A stretch of 35,006 bases of DNA from Neocallimastix lanati (nom. inval.) (GCA_016946835.1 JACVTC010000380.1:1-35006), one strand, 5' to 3'; positions 1 through 11,122 are shown, counted from the first letter of the stretch. The notes: generated by a model from the letters alone, not told the origin. Numbers and translations: made by a program.

Positions 1-844
1 AAAAGGTTCAGATTTTGTATTTTGATGTTTTTCTATATCCTCATCATCCTTGTAAGTATTATTAAGATTGATATCATAAAATAGATCTGCTAGTTTAATG
101 TAATTATTATTTTCATCAATATAATATAAAGTATCATCTACTAAGTTAATATCAAATCTATTATTCTTTAGAGAATCAACACCAATTAAGATATCGAAAA
201 TATCATCCTTTTCTATTACTCTGAAATATTCATTAAAAGTTTTTACTACCAATAGAAATCTGTAAGTCATAGATATCACTCTCTGTTGAAGAATTAGAGT
301 ACGCTTGAAATATTGTTTCAGAAATTCTACCAGAAGGTTTGTTGATTTTTAATTTATTTAAAGCAGAACGTGTGATAAAGTTGACACTAGCACACGTATC
401 TAAAAATATTTCACAGTCCATTATTTTCTACTTTACCGCAAAACTTTAATTATTTTATGTTTTGTGATAACCGTCCATCACATTTGTTATTGTTTGTTTA
501 GGCGCTAATTTTAAAGCTTTTAAAAATTCTGTTACGGAATTTTGGAAAAAGATCTAAAAGGTAAACTAATTTTGTTATTACATCAGTTGATGCAATTTCT
601 TTTATTAATCTTGAATATAATAATCACCAAATTTTTCCATAAGTTTGATGTGTTTTTCAGGTTTCTTAAAAGAAGTTTCACTTTGCTCAATGTCGGTATT
701 TATTTTCTTAGCTTTATTTTTTATATCTTTGATTTTTTCTTCCCTATTTTTACCTTTAACATTTCGAATATTTTTCTCTGTTATAAAGGAAGGATCAAGA
801 TATTCTAGTTTTTCTGTTTTACGATTTTCACTATTAGAGACCAT
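1..844 (-). pseudogene. Element A pol remnant: retropepsin region, several stops and frame changes
   Basis: Reading down from 844, a lysine-rich linker is open to 605. In-frame stops follow between 604 and 422. The aspartic protease core then appears at 421-233, with FLDTCASVNFIT as active-site loop: Cys stands where retropepsins have Gly (DTG/DSG). At about 232 the frame changes, and the adjacent frame continues to base 1 with DIFDILIGVDSL, the usual hydrophobic-Gly-x-Asp second motif of the fold. I see at least two in-frame stops and one frameshift, so this is dead coding sequence. RT and later domains are outside the window. Confidence 0.75.
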
Positions 845-861
845 ATCCGGGTTTTCCTTAA

Positions 862-1670
862 TTATATTATTAAAATTCTTAGATCTACCAGGTAAAATAT
901 TATTATAATTTTAGAGTTATAATTTTCTTTATCAGCATCATTATCTTCATCATCTTCAGATTCTTCTATCATAATTACATCTTCATTAGGTTCTATATCT
1001 TCTCGTTCAACCCTTTGGGTATTGCTTGTATTGTTATGAGTATTATCATCATTATTGGTGACAGTATTTTCTTTAAAATAGTCGTAAGTATTATTTTCCT
1101 TATTTTCATTAAAATCATTATTACTATTATAATTATCTATAGTATTATTATTTTTATTATCATTATTCGCATTATCGTTATAATTGTCTATATTATGATT
1201 AATTTTATTATTATTATTCTTATTATTGTTTTCATATTCATTATTCTTATTATTCTTATGATTATTAATATTATTATAATTATTATTAGCATTTGTATTA
1301 CTATAATCGATATTATTTTTATTATTAATATTATTATTATAATTATTATTAATACTATTATTAGTACTAATTTTATTATCACTAGTATTATTATTAATAT
1401 TATTATGACTCATAGCTGCCGTTTGTATTGGTTTTGGATTGTCCTTTAAATTAAATCTCACTTCCTTTCTATTGTATGGCTTTTCATTATGTTTGTTTAA
1501 TTTATTTCTTGAATTTCGAGTAGCGGCTGCTATAATTTCAATTGGTCTATTTAATGTATTTTGTGTAGTGTTACTATTATTGTTTATATTAAGGTCATTA
1601 CATTTTTGTTTTTCTTTAATATTATTATTAATTATAGGTAATATTGTTTGATCGTCTACCATTGTCATTA

Positions 1671-1702
<32 letters not shown>

Positions 1703-1722
1703 GAGTCGTTATTTTTGAACAT
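862..1722 (-). pseudogene. Element A pol N-terminal region, Asn-rich pre-protease segment (broken)
   Basis: This lies in the -1 frame relative to gag, as expected for a frameshift-made Pol, and follows the slippery site at 1812-1818. It is dominated by asparagine homopolymers encoded by AAT/AAC repeats, with an acidic tail (EDIEPNEDVIMIEESEDDED). It contains NLKDNPKPIQTAA, which matches the motifs SLRDNPRPINTPA in element C and SLKDNPTPITTPA in element D. This marks a conserved segment before the protease. The frame is lost near 900, where a shift leads into the lysine-rich reading frame below 844. The opposite-strand poly-Ile ORFs here are shadows of the Asn repeats. Confidence 0.7.
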
Positions 1723-1783
1723 TGTTTTATTATTATTATTATATGAGTCATTATTTTTGAATATTATTTTATTGGTTTGGTTA

Positions 1784-1818
1784 ATGGAAGTTGTCCTTCT
1801 CCCATCTATTGGTTTAAA
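1784..1818 (-). promoter_or_regulatory. Element A -1 frameshift signal (TTTAAAC plus hairpin)
   Basis: The heptamer T TTA AAC (1818-1812) is in the gag frame, two codons before the gag TAG. Six bases further on, ATGGGAG (1805-1799) can pair with CTTCCAT (1790-1784), including one G-U pair, around an 8-base loop. The downstream pol ORF is in the -1 frame. C and D have the same arrangement, so the signal is well supported even though A's pol is dead. Confidence 0.8.
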
Positions 1819-3122
1819 TGTTTATTGAGCAATCCTTTTTCTTCCAATTCAGCCAATTGCTTAAATGTATAAGGACATTCTGAAGCTCTATGTCCATTCA
1901 TTGTGCAACGGTAACAATTTACATGGTTGTTATTATTGTTGTTAATTGAGTTTTTATTAGTTACTAATGTATTACTGACATTATTATTTTCTATCCCATT
2001 GTTGTGATTATTTCCATTTTGATAATTAAAGGATTGAATCATATTATTTGTATTAAATTTATTATTGTTAAACATTTGGTTGTCATGTTCTTTATCATTA
2101 TTTGTTATATTAATATTGTTGTTCAAATTGTTTAAATAATGATTCATCTTATTGTCTCTTATTTCATTGGATGGCTGATTATTATTCATATTGTTCATAT
2201 TATATTTGTTATTATTATTCATATATTGATTAATATTATTACTGTGCCAAAATTTATTATAATTAAATCTACTATTATAACGATTTGTAAAATTTCCATT
2301 GTTCATTTTATTAATATCATTTTTATTATTCAAGTAATAATTTGGATTATTATATGGATTACTCATGTGATATACATAATTTGAATTTCTGAAATTATTA
2401 TTATTGTTCCATAATCTAGATTTAGAATTCCAATTATTTCTTTCCTGGAATATATTATTATTATGGTTCATAGGTAATTGATTTAACTGTAAGTTTTCGT
2501 AGAATGGATGTCGCATTAGTAAGCTATTATCCGGCTGATTCTGAGTAAACATAATATGATTCCTCATATTATTAATTTCATTTCTTTGATTTATATTTGC
2601 TATTTCTTTTTCAGTCTCCTCAGCTACTTCTGCAATTTTACACGCCTCATTTATTGTATCACATTCTGCAACCATAACTCTTGAGCATGGAAATACACGG
2701 GAGCTAATAGCATTCGTGTAGTCCTTTACAGATATAAGTCTTCTATATTCTAAACTGAGTTTATTATATAATTTTTTATATCTGTAATTAAACTTTTTAA
2801 TTGATTCTTCTTGATTTATTTGTATTGTTTTGAGAACTGCACATTTATCATTTTCTGTAATGTGCAAATGTTCTTCAATTGTATTTTGAATTTCTTTAAA
2901 TGTGGGATATCTCATTTCATCCCCTCGTCTGACTACCAATGATTGTAACGCTCCTTGAATATCTTCTTCCACAGCTTCCTTTACCCAAATAAAAATTCGC
3001 CTTGGTTCCATTATATCATAAAGCTCCATTATCTTAACAAAGTCGGTCATCCAGCTGTCTACATCTTTTCCATAATCAGCCAGATGTGGTAGCTTCCTTT
3101 GCAGTTTAGTAGCGTCAAACAT
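1806..3122 (-). CDS. gag: Element A Gag (438 aa) with CCHC zinc knuckle
   Basis: Ty3-type Gag, the structural protein that assembles the cytoplasmic particle and packages element RNA. Residues 1-200 form the conserved helical gag domain (LPHLADYGKDVDSWMTDFVKIM and onward) and align with element E Gag. Residues about 200-400 are an Asn-rich, low-complexity stretch. A CX2CX4HX4C knuckle (CYRCTMNGHRASEC) near residue 410 is the RNA-binding nucleocapsid motif. The ATG at 3122 is about 145 bases after the primer site and is the first good start. The frame is intact although the adjoining pol is dead, so Gag may still be made. The gag stop at 1806 follows the slippery heptamer. Confidence 0.9.
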   Translation of the reverse strand: MFDATKLQRKLPHLADYGKDVDSWMTDFVKIMELYDIMEPRRIFIWVKEAVEEDIQGALQSLVVRRGDEMRYPTFKEIQNTIEEHLHITENDKCAVLKTIQINQEESIKKFNYRYKKLYNKLSLEYRRLISVKDYTNAISSRVFPCSRVMVAECDTINEACKIAEVAEETEKEIANINQRNEINNMRNHIMFTQNQPDNSLLMRHPFYENLQLNQLPMNHNNNIFQERNNWNSKSRLWNNNNNFRNSNYVYHMSNPYNNPNYYLNNKNDINKMNNGNFTNRYNSRFNYNKFWHSNNINQYMNNNNKYNMNNMNNNQPSNEIRDNKMNHYLNNLNNNINITNNDKEHDNQMFNNNKFNTNNMIQSFNYQNGNNHNNGIENNNVSNTLVTNKNSINNNNNNHVNCYRCTMNGHRASECPYTFKQLAELEEKGLLNKHLNQ

Positions 3123-3267
3123 TGTAAAAAAAATAATTACTTGATAAAAAAAAAAAGAAAAAATAAATGAAAGATTATATATAAAAAAAAAGTATTCTAT
3201 TATGATAATTATATTGTAATTATAATTTTCTTATTATTTTCATATTAATTTATTTGATCTTGCTTTC

Positions 3268-3285
3268 CCCCCACGTTGGGCGCCA
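3268..3285 (-). other. Primer binding site of element A, complementary to tRNA-Lys
   Basis: On the minus strand this reads TGGCGCCCAACGTGGGGG. From memory of the family, this is the primer site complementary to the 3' end of tRNA-Lys(CUU), as in lentivirus- and betaretrovirus-type Lys1,2 sites; I count 17 of 18 matches. It lies five bases inside the LTR edge at 3291, the normal place. It fixes the direction and the inner LTR boundary of element A. Confidence 0.85.
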
Positions 3286-3290
3286 AATTT

Positions 3291-3842
3291 TGATACGTTA
3301 TTTTTATAAGTATCAATGTTTTTGTGGTTAGCAAGATTGTATTAAATAAAAATATATTCTAATATAAAAATATATAATTACAATACACGTTAATATTAAA
3401 ACAAAATATAAAAAAAATTATAGTTTTGTCGTTTTATTTATTTATTTAAATTATTTATGTCGTAATACAAATTTTATAATAAAATGTTATTAAAGATCTT
3501 ATTAATTATTTATTTCTAACTAACTTATTACTATTAAAATTTTTGATAAATAAATATATTCCCCAAATATATTTATTTTAACCAATTTTATCTCTATTTT
3601 TTTTTTTTTTAAATAAAAAAACCTCCTTTTTTTTTTAAAGAATTATAATAATTTTTCTTTTATATTTCTAATTTCTAATTTACTATAAATTAAATCCTAT
3701 TGGCTATTAACTAATTAAATAAATTTAATAATTTTTATATTACTATTTATTATTATAATATACATATATAATTTAACTAATTATTTATTATATTTAATTT
3801 TATTTCTTGATAATATTCTCTTTTTATTTAAATACTGCATCA
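3291..3842 (-). repeat. 5' LTR of element A
   Basis: The inner edge is set by the primer site: on the plus strand the LTR starts TGATACGTTA, the same TGATACG terminus as element E. The outer edge is inferred at GCATCA (3842), next to which element D's LTR begins after four A bases. It is AT-rich with homopolymers and has no ORF. The partner LTR is outside the window, so length (about 552 bp) and ends are not confirmed by comparison. Confidence 0.65.
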
Positions 3843-3846
3843 AAAA

Positions 3847-4686
3847 TGTTATGGTTCGGGTTTTATTAGAATTTTATTTAATTATTTATTTTTAATATTT
3901 TTCTGTCTACATTTTAATTATTGAAAAACTTCACTTATTTATACTTTTTGAAAAAAAATAAATATGTAAAGCCTTTCTACATTTTATTATCATATTTAAA
4001 AAAAAAATATTTACTATTACTAATTACTTAAAATTTTATATTAATTTAAATTAACTAATTCATAAGTATTTTTATTTTAATAAATTTTGTTTATATAATT
4101 TTATATTATTTTTCATATACTAAAACTAAATTATTTAATATATACGAAAAGTAACAAGCAAAATTTAAAAAGATTTTACAGAAAAATAAAGTTATTTTAA
4201 TCAAGAATGTTAATATAATATTCTTATATTTTATATAAAATAAATTTAAAAACTATAATATATTTAATATTTATTATTAATCAATTAAGATTTGATTTTA
4301 TTTGTGGGGAATAAAAATATAAAATAATCAATTTAAAAATAAAATAAAATACTAAAAAGAATACAAGTTTAATATTGATACAATATAATAATAATATAAT
4401 AATATATTTGAAAATAAAAATAAAATATTAATATTGATAATAAACACTTTAATAAAATAATAAAATTTAAGGTTAAATTATAGATATTGATATTAATAAT
4501 AAAAATATAAAATTATTGATAATATTTTAGAAACTTTTAATAAAAATATAAAAAAAATAAATATATTTAGAAAATATTTTAGTATAGAAAATATAGTAAA
4601 GTAATATTAAGTAAAGAATAATATAATGGATTCTAAAGTAAGTTGAAATTCTAATTAATAATCCATTATATGTTCGTTCTTTACCA
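3847..4686 (-). repeat. 3' LTR of element D
   Basis: This 840-bp copy runs TGTTATGGTTCGGG...TTCTTTACCA on the plus strand and is matched by 12079-12916. The dinucleotides TG/CA bound it. The inner edge abuts the polypurine tract. Small substitutions and A/T-run length changes separate it from the other copy. Confidence 0.92.
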
Positions 4687-4700
4687 AGATGCCCCCACTA
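4687..4700 (-). other. Polypurine tract of element D
   Basis: The minus strand reads TAGTGGGGGCATCT directly before the 3' LTR, in the place where plus-strand DNA synthesis is primed. Element C (TAGCGGGGGCATCG) and element E (AAGTGGGGGCGTCT) have near-identical tracts. The pol stop codon and a hairpin lie immediately upstream. Confidence 0.8.
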
Positions 4701-4709
4701 AGACTCAAG

Positions 4710-6668
4710 CTAATCTATAGCTGAGTTATACTTTACTATATTTTTCAAATGGACATTACGATTCATTTGAATCATAGTATTTGGGTCCGCAAGTGTTACA
4801 GTATTAAATTGTTTTTTTATTACTTTTAAAGGACCGACAAAATAAGGTTCTAATTTAGAACGACTAAAATTTCGAACAAGAACTAAATCACCGATTCTTA
4901 TGTTTTTGGAATTTTTCATGCTATTTTTTTCTTCCCTTCGATTGGCCCAATATTTACTTGCGTTCTTTACATTTTCAGCTGCTTCCATGGTCCACCTATA
5001 ATGTGAGATAAATTTTTCTAAAAGAATTTCATCTGAAGATTTATTCACTCCTTGTGTAGGTCTAGCAGCAATGTCGAAAGGCTGTTGATCCTCACGACCA
5101 TAAACTAATTCGAAGCTAGAATGTTTGGTTACAGAATTCTTTGTAGTTCTAAGGGCCCACAAGGCTGAAGGTAATACCTCATCCCAGTCTTTATTTTCTT
5201 CACCAAGTAATCTCAATAATTTACCAATTTCTTTATTCCTATTTTCAACCAATCCATTACTTTCTGGGTGATAGGTAGTGGTAAATTTTACGTAAACATC
5301 ATATAAGTCCAGGAATATTTTAGTCATATCCGATGCGAATTGAACGCCATTATCCGTTGTAATGACTTGAGGAACTCCATGTCTAGCGAAAACATTTATT
5401 AAAAACTTAATAATGTCCTTAGATGTAATATTTTCAGTAGGTTCAGCCTCCACCCACTTTGTGAAATAATCCACCGCAACAATGATATATTGGTTTTTAT
5501 TACCAGTTTTTATTAAGGGACCAATAATATCAAGTCCAAGATGAGTAAAAGGGCCTTCAACTTCTGTTGGAATGTTTTCGGTTGGTTCTGGATATGGCTG
5601 AGGGCGATTTAACTGACATTTTTCGCATTTTGAAATTATCCGTTTTATATCGTTGACCATATCATTCCAGTAGTAACTTTTTCTAAGTCTTTGATATGTT
5701 TTATAATAACCTTCATGGCCAACATGATGTGCTTCGATAATTAATTTTAGTTTTTCATTTGTTTCGGTAACAAGTTTTCTATAATTATTTCCATCTATAA
5801 AATAATCTATACCATCAATCTTTGTAAATTTTTCTTCAATAAATTCTTTAATTACTTTAGAAAGTGAATCATTTTCATCATCTTTATTCGTTTTTATAGC
5901 TAATACCTTTTGTTCTTTATCGTTCTTCATTCTAGATAAAGCGTCGGCTACTACATTCTTTTTACCTTGCTCATAGCGAATATCCACCTTTAGCATACTT
6001 GCAGTCAAACACCATCTTGTTTGTCGTGCATTATTCGGTTCCTTATTATTAAATAAACCTAGTAGAGGTTTGTGATCTGTAAAAACTATGGTTCTAAAGG
6101 GGCTTCCCATAATATAAGGTTTTAATTTAGTAATACAATAATATAAAGCCGTTCCTTCCAAATCGGTTATTCCATAATTCTTTTCTGCTTTGGTTAAGCT
6201 ACGGCTAATGAAATGAATCGGGTGTTCTATTTCCGATTCGTCTTTCTGCAATAAAACTCCACCAATACCTTCATATGATGCATCTGTTCGAATAATGAAT
6301 TCTTTGGAAAAATCAGGATATTTTAAAATAGGAGCATTAATTAATTTTTCTTTTAATTTGGTAAAACTTTGTTTTTGTTCATTATTCCATTTATATTTTA
6401 CGCCTTTTCTTAATAGCTTACAAAGAGGAGCTGAGGTTTGAGCATATTCATTTATAAAGTTCCTATAATATCCTACAGCACCTAAGAATGATCTTAACTC
6501 ATGTATATTCGTGGGTTCTTTCCAGGCTTTAATTGCTTCAATTTTACTATTTTGAGGACTAAGACCCTTAGTAGAAATCTTGTGACCAAGAACTTCAACT
6601 TCCGTTTGCATAAAGTGACATTTTTCAATATTAATTTTTAATTTATGTTCCTTGAAGATTGCTAATAC
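4710..6668 (-). pseudogene. pol: Element D Pol, C-terminal part: RT end, RNase H, integrase (out of frame)
   Basis: This continues the RT thumb (KLNIEKCHF...VEVLGH), then RNase H (EFIIRTDASYEGIGG), the integrase zinc-binding HHCC region (HHVGHEGYY...CEKCQ), the DDE core (GLDIIGPL; TTDNGVQF; ESNGLVENRNKE) and a GPY/F-type tail (YFVGPLKVI). The first ATG in this frame is at 6611, but homology to element C reaches back to about 6668, so it is not an independent gene. It is separated from the N-terminal half by a one-base insertion near 6668-6669, where D has a doubled base compared with C. All catalytic residues I looked for are intact, so the break looks recent. Confidence 0.88.
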
Positions 6669-8822
6669 CTTGTTTTATGTGTTGGATATGTTCTTCGACA
6701 GTTTTTGAATATATAAGTATATCATCAATAAAGTTGAAAACACATTTTCCAATTAAAGGAAATAAAATTCTATTCATTTCCCGTTGGAAGGTAGCCGGAG
6801 CTCCAGTTAATCCGAAAGGCATAACTTTGAATTGGTAGTTGCCAAATTTGGTTGTAAAACTGGTTATTTCAACACTTTCTTCGTCCATTAGGATTTGATG
6901 GTAACCTGAGTATAGATCCATAGTAGTAAAGATTTTGGCACCATCTAGACTGTCAAATATCTCGTCAATATATGGAAGGGCATAAGAGTCTTTTTCGGTT
7001 AGATCATTCACCTTGCGGTAGTCCACACACAATCTCCATTTTCCATTAGCCTTTGGGACCACAACAACAGGTGAAGACCATTCTGAATAAGATGGTACAA
7101 CTAGCTTTTTCTTAATAAGTTTAATTAGTTCTTCTTTAATAATATCCGATTTAAATTTGGTTACCCTGTAACATCTTTGTTTAACAGGTTTTGCGTTCGC
7201 TTTCAAGTTAATCTTATGAGGTGCTAAGTCTGACGGGGTTAATTCTTCAGAAGATGTCGCTATAATGTCCAAGTTTTCTTCAAGTAATTTTACTATTACA
7301 TCTTTATAATCTTTACAAAGACTTGCTAAAAATTTTTCATCATGGATATACTCTTGCGGAGATAGACCTTCAAGTTTCTTTAATTCATTAGTTGTGTCTT
7401 CATCTTCAAGTATTTTCCTTACTATACATACTAATTTTTCTTCTTCTTGGAAATTATTATTAATAGGAGCTATAACGTCGATTAGTCCTTGAGAATTAAA
7501 TTGACATAAACTATATCTTATAGGATGGATAAAAAGATTGTGTTCTACTTGAGTTTGAAAATTAATCAACAAATCATAAAATGGGTCATCATCATCAATT
7601 ATACGAAAATCTACTATCATTTTATAATCATTAATCTTAACAGGTATTCGTACAATGATTCCTTCTGAATACTCATCATTCTTAGTCGCTAAACGTATCC
7701 TTCCACGACTAATACCTACTTCTTCATAATTTCCAGGTAATTTCTCATAAAATTTTTTTGTGATAACATTGAGATTGCTACAAGAATCAATTAGTGCTTT
7801 ACCAGGAATTTCATCTACTGTTACATCAACCATGGCAATATCTTCTTCTGAGGTTTCCTTACTTTTGCTAATATAAGAGTGATCAATATTATTTACCAAG
7901 GTAGCAGCAGCAATAGTATTGTTTAATGCACCTATTATTTTCTTTTCAGGTTTTTCTAATTTTAATCCTTGACTTACTTGACTTCTGACTTTTGGAGAAA
8001 CATTGAGGAGCTGACCGAAACTAATATTACACTTGGTTTCATTCAAATCTTGTAAAACATTATATTCTTCCTGATCCTTACACATCTTGATGTTCCTAAG
8101 CGTTCTACTAATTGTTGCTTTTTCTTTAGGCTCTTGAAAATCTATGAGCTTCTGTAATGTAATATTCTCATGACCTTCGTCATTAAGCTTTTCAGGAACT
8201 TCAATAACTTCCATTTCATTGATTTGTTTTGTTTTAATAATTTTATCGTTTTCATTATCGATTAATTTATTTAATCGTTGATGCATTTTATCACTAGTAG
8301 TACTGATGCTATTTCTTTGTTTTGAAGAATCCCGACTTTGCTTTTCTCTTATAGTAATATTATCCTCCCTTTCCTTCCTTTTTCCCTTGTTATTTCCAAA
8401 GTTAGCTCTTTCTTTATTCCGAATTTGTTTTTCTTTGGCTTTCTCAATATTTATATTAGGCTGCGCCATTATCGAAGGATGTAGTTGATTTTTATTTTTA
8501 ACAATTATTCTATTTTCTATTTCCTTCTCTTTTATCTTTCTTATTGCAGGAGTTGTTATAGGGGTAGGATTATCTTTGAGACTTTTACGTTGTCTCTTTT
8601 CATTATTTTCACTAGTTTCATCGTTAGTCGTCAACTTCCTTTTTGTCGCACTAACTATAAATTCTACATCATTCTCATTATCGGATTCTTTGTGAGTTTC
8701 ATTAGTATAGGAAGCATCTTCTTTTTCTTCCTTATTATAATCATTTGTACTACTAGGAATGGATTTGTATTGTAATGAAGCTATTTTATTTTTATAGGGA
8801 GTGCTTCCTCTCCCTTTTAGTG
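6643..8822 (-). pseudogene. pol: Element D Pol, N-terminal part: pre-protease, protease, RT (ends early by frameshift)
   Basis: The frame is open from the frameshift site at 8823 through 8634 to the premature stop at 6643. It carries the basic pre-protease segment with SLKDNPTPITTPA, then FGQLLNVSPKVRSQVSQGL, then the protease loop KALIDSCSNLN (Cys replaces Gly), then RT fingers and palm including KWRLCVDYRKVND, MDLYSGYHQI, MPFGLTGAPATFQ and the catalytic FIDDILIYS. After HIQHIKQ the frame is lost and ends within seven codons. It would give a protease plus truncated RT without RNase H or integrase. It is closely related to element C Pol throughout. Confidence 0.88.
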
Positions 8823-8829
8823 GTTTAAA
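8797..8829 (-). promoter_or_regulatory. Element D -1 frameshift signal
   Basis: The slippery heptamer T TTA AAC (8829-8823) in the gag frame is followed by an 8-base spacer, then GGGAG, an 8-base loop and CTCCC (8814-8797). The gag TAA lies inside the spacer. The pol frame is exactly -1. Heptamer, spacing and hairpin are the same as in element C. Confidence 0.85.
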
Positions 8830-9710
8830 GATTTTCCACTATATAACCGTTTCTTATTTTCTTGAATAATTGCATTTAACTTAGGACAATTATACTGCAA
8901 ATGTCCTGGATCGCTACAATAAAAACAGGCTTTAATGGTAAGATTTTTCATTTTTTTTGTTAAGTCCTCCAATTCGTAATCTTTATTTCTTTTTGGGCTT
9001 CTAACTTCATAATTCTCTCTTACTACCTTTCTGTTGTTTTGATAATTATTCCTGATATTTATTCTTGGGTTGACAATTTCAGTTGAGTACTCTTTTGAGG
9101 GTCTCAAATTCATTACTCTATCAACTTTTTCGGCAATGTCAAACGCCCGATTTAAAGAAATGTCATCCTTAAGGGAGACCTTTTTCCAAGCTTCTTCATT
9201 GTTCCTAAGAGCATCAATATAATCGAGAACACTGACTCGCTTCTTTCTTTTCTTATCTAATTTCAAATATATGGATCGGAAACGAGTATTAAAGTCTTTT
9301 ACTCGCTCATTTCTTTTAATTCTTAAAGCACGGAGCTCACGAAGTAACATATTCTGGTCTTCTTTAAGACCATAAAAAGTTTCTATTGCTTCTACAATTT
9401 CCTTTAAGGAAGGATATTCATCTTTTTTCTTTTCTTCTGAATCAGATTCTTCTTCTTCTTCGTCCTCACTTTCTGATTCAGAATCGGTACTGTAACTTTC
9501 AATTAAATCCTGGATAACTTCGCGAGGCTCTCCAGTAGACGTGAGTAAGCAGGCGGTAAAAATCTTTTTGGGATCAGTAACTTCCTCAAGTTTTATCCAT
9601 AATCGGATTTCTGATTCCCAAGATTTGATATCGAGATTTTCCTTTGAAATTTTCTCGATATCTTTTAATTCCTTTTTTAATTCTTTAAAATTGATTTTAT
9701 TTTCAGCCAT
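8817..9710 (-). CDS. gag: Element D Gag with CCHC zinc knuckle (about 297 aa)
   Basis: Structural protein of the Ty3-like particle. I take the start as the ATG at 9710 (MAENKINFKELKKELKD) because element C Gag begins equivalently (MASVTND); the frame is open 13 codons further, to 9749. The conserved gag domain opens LDIKSWESEIRLWIKLEEVTDPKKIFTACLL, in short matches to element C. A Ser/Glu/Asp-rich acidic linker follows near residues 80-100. The knuckle CFYCSDPGHLQYNC (CX2CX4HX4C) is near residue 265. The frame is intact. The stop follows the slippery site, so most ribosomes should make Gag and a fraction Gag-Pol. Confidence 0.92.
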   Translation of the reverse strand: MAENKINFKELKKELKDIEKISKENLDIKSWESEIRLWIKLEEVTDPKKIFTACLLTSTGEPREVIQDLIESYSTDSESESEDEEEEESDSEEKKKDEYPSLKEIVEAIETFYGLKEDQNMLLRELRALRIKRNERVKDFNTRFRSIYLKLDKKRKKRVSVLDYIDALRNNEEAWKKVSLKDDISLNRAFDIAEKVDRVMNLRPSKEYSTEIVNPRINIRNNYQNNRKVVRENYEVRSPKRNKDYELEDLTKKMKNLTIKACFYCSDPGHLQYNCPKLNAIIQENKKRLYSGKSLNH

Positions 9711-9835
9711 TTGAAAATTTAAAAATGGTATTAATGCTATGATATCCAATTTAAAAATATGTTTACTTTAAAAATATATTTAATAACAAAAAAAAAAAAA
9801 AAAAATTTATCTTTGTTTAATAATAATATAATTAT

Positions 9836-10005
9836 GGACTCAGAAAACCCTCTGACAATCCAATTCTTTATTCCAATAATAATTCAGACTCAGAATCTCT
9901 CTCTGAAAATCTGATAAATTAATTCAGACTCGAAAACACCCTTCGAAAATCTGAAACTAAAAAAAAAATAAATTCAGACTCAAAAACGCAATTTGAAAAT
10001 CTGAA
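9836..10005 (-). repeat. Four tandem covarying hairpins upstream of gag in element D
   Basis: Four units each fold as an outer stem (mostly CAGA/TCTG, extended to TTCAGA/TCTGAA in two) enclosing an inner 5-bp stem. The inner stems are TCAGA/TCTGA twice, TCGAA/TTCGA and TCAAA/TTTGA, so both strands change together. Units are at 9836-9861, 9885-9913, 9923-9955 and 9973-10005, with less-conserved spacers. They end about 130 bases upstream of the gag start. Confidence 0.75.
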
Positions 10006-10314
10006 GCTTTTTATTATGAATTTTAATGTTTATTATATTCTCTTAAGCATTAATACACAAAATATGTATATCTTAATCTTTTTTTTTTTTTTTTAAACTT
10101 ATTTGTAGTAATAACTTCTTTATTTAATTTTATTTAATATATTTATTTCCTTTATTAAAATAATTAATATAACATAAAGCAAATTGTATAAATACTTAAA
10201 TAATAATAATAATGTATATTTATTTTTATTTTTATTTCTTTTTTGTATATATTTATTATTCTATTAATTCTTTGTTATAACATTTAATGAAATATTAAAT
10301 AAAAAGTTAAAATA

Positions 10315-10580
10315 CAAGCCAAACTATATAGTGTTGAACCATCAAATATATAGCTTGTTAACCCTTCTTACAATAAGTCCCCTTAGCTCTTTATTGATAA
10401 GTTGATAATGTCGATTGTTAATTATTAAGAAACTTAATAAAAAGAAGGTAGCAATATTAAATTCTTTTTAATTTGGCTAACTTATTGTTAGTAATAAAGA
10501 AGATAATAACGTATCCTTCCCAGTATCAACAAGATCAAAACAATAAAGTATTATGTGTGGGTGTTCAACTATCCCGCGTA
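10315..10580 (-). other. Leader domain of element D shared with element F
   Basis: In sense orientation this starts with GGG-ATAGTTGAACA-CCC, passes CATAATACTTT and CTTGTTGATA, then ACAATCGAC, ATCAATAAAGAGCTAA and a final stem with loop ACTATATA. Element F has the same blocks in the same order over nearly the same length (29960-30230). There is no ORF. The conservation across lineages, with stems that change in a paired fashion, suggests a functional RNA fold. Confidence 0.65.
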
Positions 10581-10985
10581 GAGAGTTGTAAGACAGCTTA
10601 TTTATATTTTTCTTTTTAATTAAAATTTAATTAATTATATAACGAATAATAGAAAATTTAACACACACAAAAAAAAATATTTCAATTATAAAAATTTCAA
10701 TAAAAAAATTTAATTATATAAAATTATAAAAATAATACACTTATTTGATAAATAATAATAATAATCTAATTTTATATATTCTATATATATATATATTGTA
10801 CATGTATATATTAAAAAAAAATAAAATAAACTGATAAACATAAAAAAATTACAATTTATTATTTAGAATTATAAAAAAAAAAATTTATTTATAAAATTTA
10901 TTCTTATTAAAAAAATTAAAAATTTGTACTACAAAAAAAAAAATTTTTTTTTTTTGCTTATTATTTTAATATTTATCATTAATTA

Positions 10986-11031
<46 letters not shown>

Positions 11032-11073
11032 TATATAAATCTATATCTATGATAATACTATTGGTTAAAAAAA

Positions 11074-11122
<49 letters not shown>

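Larger units (their letters stand above)
1..3842 (-). mobile_element. Element A: Ty3/gypsy LTR retrotransposon, truncated by window edge
   Basis: Reading on the minus strand, the order is LTR (3842 down to 3291), tRNA-Lys primer site, a short leader of about 145 bases, gag, then a decayed pre-protease and protease region running off the window. RT, RNase H and integrase would lie to the left of base 1. Its Gag resembles that of element E, and both LTRs share the TGATACG terminus and short leaders, so A and E form one lineage. The protease and the gag-pol junction resemble elements C and D. The many stops in the pol region show it is not autonomous now. Confidence 0.85.

Noticed and set aside
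1015-1449. Plus-strand ORF of Ile/Val-rich, membrane-like protein
   Set aside because: It is the antisense of the AAT/AAC (Asn) repeats in element A pol; ATT/ATA codons give the hydrophobic look.
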